DNA of 35,599 bases from positions 1 through 35,599 of the forward strand of contig NZ_BONE01000080.1 in assembly GCF_016862555.1 (NCBI RefSeq), in the 5' to 3' direction. Source of the stretch: Asanoa siamensis. GTDB lineage: Bacteria > Actinomycetota > Actinomycetes > Mycobacteriales > Micromonosporaceae. The translations under genes and the position numbers were made by a program. The notes below the pieces were generated by a model. The model made no database searches, was not told the DNA's origin, and saw only the letters and a program-made list of their open reading frames with translations. Of this stretch, positions 31,825 through 35,599 are shown piece after piece (position 1 is the first letter of the stretch; each line of letters begins with the position of its first letter).

Positions 31825-33023
31825 GAGCCCGCACCCGGCGCCCACGGGTTGTAGTCGACCTCCAGCGGCTCCTGCTCCGGCCGCTCCGCCTCGGGGACGT
31901 GCTGCAGGTTCACCCGGATCCGGTACCAGATCGAACTGCGCCCCCGCATGCCGTCGACCAGCACGTCGGCCGGCTGCAGGTAGCCGACGATCGCGGCGTG
32001 ACGGGCCTTCCACCGGTCGAGCGCGGCCAGCGACTCGTCCTTGGTCTTCGACCGGGCGATCTCGACGAGCGGCTTCGTCTGCTGCCGGCGCCCCTCACCC
32101 TTCGGGGGCTTCTCCGCGGGCCCGAGCCGGCGGGCCAGGTCGAGCAGCGGCTCCAGCGAGCCACGGGCCGACTCGATGCCCGTCCACGGGTCGCCCTGCT
32201 CGGCCCAGCGGTCGCGCACGGTGCGCACGGTGAAGTCGGCGGGCCGGCAGGACGGCACCTCGTCCCACGTCAGGGGAGTCGAGACGCGGGCGTCCGGCAG
32301 CGGGCGCACCGAGTAGGCGGACGCGACGGTGCGGTCCTTGGCGTTCTGGTTGAAGTCGACGAACACCCCTTCCCGCTCCTCCTTCCACCACCGCGCCGTG
32401 GCCAGGTCCGGCACCCGGATCTCCACCTCGCGCGCCACGGTCTCCGCGGCGAGCCGCACGTCGCGGTAGCTCCAGTGCGGGTCGATCCGCGCGTAGATGT
32501 GGAAGCCGCGCGACCCTGACGTCTTCGGCCAGGCGGTCAGCCCGTGCTCCTCGAGCACCTCGCGGGCGACCAGCGCGACGTCGACGATCTGGCCCCACTC
32601 GACGCCGGGCATCGGGTCGAGGTCGACGCGCAGCTCGTCGGGATGGTCGAGGTCCTCCGCGCGTACCGGATGCGGGTTGAGGTCGATGCAGCCGAGGTTG
32701 ACCACCCAGGCGAGCCCGGCGGCGTCGCGGACGACGGTCTCCGCGGCCGAGGTGCCGGAGCGGTAGTGCAACTCGGCGACCTCGATCCAGTCGGGCCGCT
32801 TGGCCGGCGCCCGCTTCTGCCAGATGGCCTCCTCGCCCAGGCCCTTGACGAACCGCTTGAGCACCATCGGCCGCCCGCCGACACCGCGCAGCGCGCCCTC
32901 GGCCACGGTGAGGTAGTAGCGGACCAGGTCGAGCTTGGTGTGGCCGGCCTCGGGGAACACCACCCGGTCAGGGTTGGTGATCGTCACCTCGCGCCCGGCG
33001 ACCTCCAGCACTTCAGACGCCAC
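31821..33023 (-). CDS. LigD-type DNA polymerase (primase-polymerase) domain protein
   Basis: 400 aa, the stand-alone polymerase domain of the LigD end-joining enzyme, archaeo-eukaryotic primase fold. Opening motifs ITNPDRVVFPEAG and KRFVKG are typical. The metal-binding pair is in LRVDLDPMPGV, the nucleotide motif is SGSRGFHIYARI, and the third acidic residue lies in VFVDFNQN. In family members it fills gaps, preferring ribonucleotides, during Ku-dependent end joining. No Ku or ligase gene is within the window. GTG 33023 follows AAGGTGG by four bases. It begins 13 bases after the stop of the quinone reductase gene on the same strand. The C-terminal 100 residues extend past the minimal domain. 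Confidence 0.92.
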   Translation of the reverse strand: MASEVLEVAGREVTITNPDRVVFPEAGHTKLDLVRYYLTVAEGALRGVGGRPMVLKRFVKGLGEEAIWQKRAPAKRPDWIEVAELHYRSGTSAAETVVRDAAGLAWVVNLGCIDLNPHPVRAEDLDHPDELRVDLDPMPGVEWGQIVDVALVAREVLEEHGLTAWPKTSGSRGFHIYARIDPHWSYRDVRLAAETVAREVEIRVPDLATARWWKEEREGVFVDFNQNAKDRTVASAYSVRPLPDARVSTPLTWDEVPSCRPADFTVRTVRDRWAEQGDPWTGIESARGSLEPLLDLARRLGPAEKPPKGEGRRQQTKPLVEIARSKTKDESLAALDRWKARHAAIVGYLQPADVLVDGMRGRSSIWYRIRVNLQHVPEAERPEQEPLEVDYNPWAPGAGS

Positions 33024-33036
33024 ACGACCACCTTAA

Positions 33037-34026
33037 TCAGGTGACGTCGGGGTCGACGGCGATCAGGACCTTGCCGACCGTGCCGTCCTGGACCGCGTCG
33101 TGGGCCGCGGCCGTGTCCTCGAACGGGAAGACGGTGACCGGCGGGGGAGTGAGCAGGCCCGCCGCGAGCGCCGTGGTGATGTCGGCGGCCGCCTGCAGGA
33201 ACGCCTCCTCCGGCATCGTGTAGAGCAGCACGAAGCGCAGCAGCAGGTTGCGGTTCATCAGCTCGCGGACGGCCAGCTCGGCCGGCTGCGGCTCGGCGGC
33301 GTAGCAGGCGATCGTCGAGTGCGGCGCGGCCACCGCGAGGTCGAGCACCAGGTTGCTGGCCAGCGCTACCTCGATGATCCGGTCGATGCCCTCGGGCGCC
33401 AGCGCCCGGATCTCCTCGGCCGCGCTCGGACCCCGGTAGTTGACCACGTGCCGCGCGCCCGCCTCGCGGGCGAGATCCGCCTTGGCCGCGCTGGACACCG
33501 TGCTGATCACGGTCGCGCCCGCGGCCAGTGCCTGCTGGATCGCGTACCGGCCGACCGCGCCGGCTCCACCCGCGACCAGCACCGTGCGGCCGTCGAGCGG
33601 ACCGTCGGCGAAGAGGCAGCGGTGCGCGGTGACCGCCGGTACGCCGAGCGTCGCGCCCAGTTGCATCGACGCGTTCTCGGGCAGCGGGACCGCCTGGTCC
33701 GACGGGATCACCGTGTACTGCGCGGCGGAGCCCCACGGCCGGCGGTAGGCGGCCATGTAGAGCCAGACCCGCTCGCCGATGCGGGCCGGGTCCACACCCG
33801 GGCCGACCTCGTCGACCACGCCGGCGCCGTCCTGGTTGGGCACCTGGAAGTGGCTCGTCCGCGGCTGCGGCACCATGCCGGAGCGCGCCTTCCAGTCGGT
33901 CGGGTTGACGCCCGAGTAGGCGATCCGCACCCGCACCTCACCCGGCCCGGGGCTCGGCGTGTCGATCTCCTCCAGCCGGAGCACGTCGGTGGCGGGACCC
34001 GGTTCGCGGTAAACGGCGGCACGCAT
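33037..34026 (-). CDS. Zinc-less MDR NADPH:quinone oxidoreductase
   Basis: 329 aa medium-chain dehydrogenase/reductase. N-terminal GroES-like domain (MRAAVYREPGPATDVLRLEEI, with GEVRVRIAYSGVNPTDWKARSG), then a Rossmann domain with VLVAGGAGAVGRYAIQQA as the nucleotide loop. The cysteines and histidines of zinc alcohol dehydrogenases are absent, as in quinone oxidoreductases. It would reduce quinones or enones with NADPH. ATG 34026 appears leaderless: TAAGCT (34039-34034, minus) lies seven bases upstream. It is followed 13 bases later by the LigD-type gene, perhaps in one mRNA, though the pairing has no obvious logic. It is divergent from the chitinase. Confidence 0.9.
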   Translation of the reverse strand: MRAAVYREPGPATDVLRLEEIDTPSPGPGEVRVRIAYSGVNPTDWKARSGMVPQPRTSHFQVPNQDGAGVVDEVGPGVDPARIGERVWLYMAAYRRPWGSAAQYTVIPSDQAVPLPENASMQLGATLGVPAVTAHRCLFADGPLDGRTVLVAGGAGAVGRYAIQQALAAGATVISTVSSAAKADLAREAGARHVVNYRGPSAAEEIRALAPEGIDRIIEVALASNLVLDLAVAAPHSTIACYAAEPQPAELAVRELMNRNLLLRFVLLYTMPEEAFLQAAADITTALAAGLLTPPPVTVFPFEDTAAAHDAVQDGTVGKVLIAVDPDVT

Positions 34027-34060
34027 GGTCGACAGCTTAGCGAGAGGCCGCAGACATCCA

Positions 34061-34089
34061 TTGACTTGAATAGTAAAGTTTCCTAAGCT
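34061..34089 (+). promoter_or_regulatory. Chitinase promoter with near-palindromic operator
   Basis: TTGACT (34061-34066), 17 bases, TAAGCT (34084-34089) is a near-consensus promoter, giving a leader of about 95 bases. Within the spacer and reaching the -10 box, TAGTAAAGTTTCCTA (34071-34085) is a 15-bp palindrome with one mismatched pair. The region is far richer in A+T than its surroundings. The site is a good candidate for substrate-dependent repression of the chitinase. Confidence 0.65.
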
Positions 34090-34189
34090 TTTGCCACCTC
34101 GAGGCCCATCGGCGGGACCAACCCCACCCGCCGAGCACATGCGCGCACCTCCGCCCGACTCCACGCACAGAGCCTCGAAAGGTCGCCCC

Positions 34190-35563
34190 ATGACCAGGAG
34201 ATTCGCCGCGGCCGCGCTCGCCACCGCGACCGCGCTCGCCGCCGGCACGCTGGCCGTGCTGGCCGCACCGAGCCCCGCCCAGGCCGCCGTGCTGCCCAAC
34301 GGCTTCAAGAGCGTCGGCTACATGCCCTCGTGGGCCGGCAGCGCCACCGCGATCCAGTACAACAAGCTCACCCACGTCAACTACGCCTTCGTGCTGCCGA
34401 CGGGCAGCGGTGGGCTGACCGCCGTCGACAACCCGGGCAAGCTCCAGCAGATCGTCAGCCTCGGGCACGCCGCCAACACCAAGGTGCTGATCGCCATCGG
34501 CGGCTGGAACGACGGCAACGACTCCGCCTTCGAGCAGATGGCCGCGAACGCCGGCGCCCGCACCACCTTCGTCAACAACGTCGTCAACCTGGTCAACCAG
34601 TACAACCTGGACGGTGTCGACATCGACTGGGAATATCCTGACCCGGGCACCTCCGGCAACAACTTCACCGCGCTGATGTCACAGCTCAGCTCCGCCATGC
34701 ACAGCCGCGGCAAGCTGCTCACCGCCGCGGTCGTCTCCGGCGGCGGCACCGCGCAGGGCGTGCAGCCGGCCGTCTTCGGCATGGTCGACTTCCTCAACAT
34801 CATGACGTACGACGGCGGGTCGCCCCATGCCAACTACAACTGGACGCTGTCGAGCATCAACGAGTGGAAGTCACGCGGGCTGCCGGCCAGCAAGGCGGTC
34901 GTCGGTGTGCCGTTCTACAGCCGCCCCGGCGGCATCCCGTACAACCAGATCATCGCCCAGAACCCGGCCTGGGCCAACCAGGACTGCGCGACCATCAACG
35001 GCGTGCAGCAGTGCTACAACGGCCTGCCGACCGTGCGCGCCAAGACCCAGTGGGCGATGGCCAACGCGGGCGGGATCATGAACTGGGAGCTGTCGCAGGA
35101 CCCGAACAACGCCAACTCGCTCGTCAGTGCGATCTACACGGTCGCGACCGGCGGTGGCGGCCCGACCAACCCGCCGACCGGCCGCACCGGGCGGATCACG
35201 GGCCTGGCCGGCAAGTGCGTCGACGTCGCGGCGGCCAGCACCGCCAACGGCGCCGCGGTGCAGCTCTACACCTGCAACGGCACCAACGCGCAGACCTGGA
35301 CGGTGGCCACCGACGGCACCGTGCGGGCGCTGGGCAAGTGCATGGACGTCGCCAGCGGCTCGACCGCGAACGGCGCCAACGTGCAGCTCTGGGACTGCAA
35401 CGGCTCCGGCGCGCAGGTCTGGCAGGCCCAGTCCAACCAGACGCTGCGTAACCCGCAGTCCAACAAGTGCCTCGACGTGCGCGACAACAGCAGCGCCGAC
35501 GGTGCACGGCTGCAGATCTGGGACTGCTTCGCGGGCGCGAACCAGCGCTGGGTCCTGCCCTAG
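34190..35563 (+). CDS. Secreted GH18 chitinase with ricin-type lectin domain
   Basis: 457 aa. Signal peptide to about residue 33 (PAQAA). The GH18 TIM barrel spans about 38-318; the catalytic DxxDxDxE motif is D141-G-V-D144-I-D146-W-E148, with E148 the acid. MTYDGG and GIMNWELSQD are the usual later barrel motifs. A proline/glycine linker (GGGGPTNPPTG, about 322-332) leads to a ricin-B trefoil (about 333-457) with three repeats of the CVDV...QLYxC / QxW type. It hydrolyses chitin outside the cell; the lectin probably anchors it to sugar polymers. AAAGG lies seven bases before the ATG. In actinobacteria chitin-binding modules are commoner partners than ricin-type ones. Confidence 0.95.
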   Translation: MTRRFAAAALATATALAAGTLAVLAAPSPAQAAVLPNGFKSVGYMPSWAGSATAIQYNKLTHVNYAFVLPTGSGGLTAVDNPGKLQQIVSLGHAANTKVLIAIGGWNDGNDSAFEQMAANAGARTTFVNNVVNLVNQYNLDGVDIDWEYPDPGTSGNNFTALMSQLSSAMHSRGKLLTAAVVSGGGTAQGVQPAVFGMVDFLNIMTYDGGSPHANYNWTLSSINEWKSRGLPASKAVVGVPFYSRPGGIPYNQIIAQNPAWANQDCATINGVQQCYNGLPTVRAKTQWAMANAGGIMNWELSQDPNNANSLVSAIYTVATGGGGPTNPPTGRTGRITGLAGKCVDVAAASTANGAAVQLYTCNGTNAQTWTVATDGTVRALGKCMDVASGSTANGANVQLWDCNGSGAQVWQAQSNQTLRNPQSNKCLDVRDNSSADGARLQIWDCFAGANQRWVLP

Positions 35564-35585
35564 AACAACAGGCATCGGGTACGGC

Positions 35586-35599
35586 GGGAGCACCCTCCC
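35586..35599 (+). terminator. Possible chitinase terminator, cut by window end
   Basis: GGGAG (35586-35590) and CTCCC (35595-35599) form a perfect short stem with a four-base loop, 22 bases after the chitinase stop. The window ends here, so the full length of the hairpin cannot be judged. Confidence 0.3.

Overview
The window is very GC-rich, with strong GC bias at third codon positions, GTG starts, and many genes that appear to be transcribed without a 5' leader. Gene content (GH78 rhamnosidase, GH18 chitinase with ricin-type lectin, DUF5753 regulators, DUF5709, the CE1758/CE1759-type flavin pair) points to a soil or plant-associated filamentous actinobacterium. Micromonosporaceae is my best guess; this is inference from content, with no database comparison. 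I see no tRNA, rRNA, insertion sequence, integrase, phage gene or CRISPR array, so this looks like chromosome.

Layout. 1-5400: a secreted alpha-L-rhamnosidase and a LacI-type regulator with a striking double operator, a small ORF and a bidirectional terminator. 5437-9098 (minus): an operon-like run of flavin monooxygenase, FMN reductase, LURP-one-like protein and DctA transporter, with a perfect CRP-type site before dctA. 9168-11395: a DUF5709 acidic protein divergent from a GT-C type membrane protein. 11396-11780: a gene-free stretch with a 27-bp-arm palindrome and one copy of a dispersed repeat. 11781-15142: folD under a ZTP riboswitch, then a MocR regulator divergent from an aldo/keto reductase. 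15146-16857 (minus): an NmrA-type SDR and a secreted S1 protease. 17086-20523: a giant secreted protein (PA14, propeller, CBM, F5/8C, 3-keto-glycoside hydrolase-like domain). 20574-23518: a DUF5753 XRE regulator with a small partner protein, an AT-richer gap, a small membrane protein, a methyltransferase and a small ORF. 23653-24603: an orphan HypF C-terminal-like protein that has lost the expected metal ligands. 24605-27600 (minus): M48 protease, MFS exporter and MarR regulator. 27653-31824 (plus): ArfB, a ROK protein, a membrane GTPase coupled to a partner, and an enoyl-CoA hydratase. 31821-34026 (minus): a LigD-type polymerase domain and a quinone oxidoreductase. 34190-35563: a chitinase.

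How they work together. Four secreted enzymes (rhamnosidase, S1 protease, multidomain keto-glycoside protein, chitinase) indicate scavenging of plant and fungal polymers. LacI-type and other palindromic sites near them suggest substrate-controlled expression. MarR and the MFS exporter form a classical efflux unit with a shared, operator-covered promoter. The most system-like unexplained units are the GTPase/partner pair (29197-31088), the small-protein/XRE pair (20574-21716), the metal-site-less HypF-like protein, and the two-copy intergenic repeat found 3' of folD and of a small ORF.
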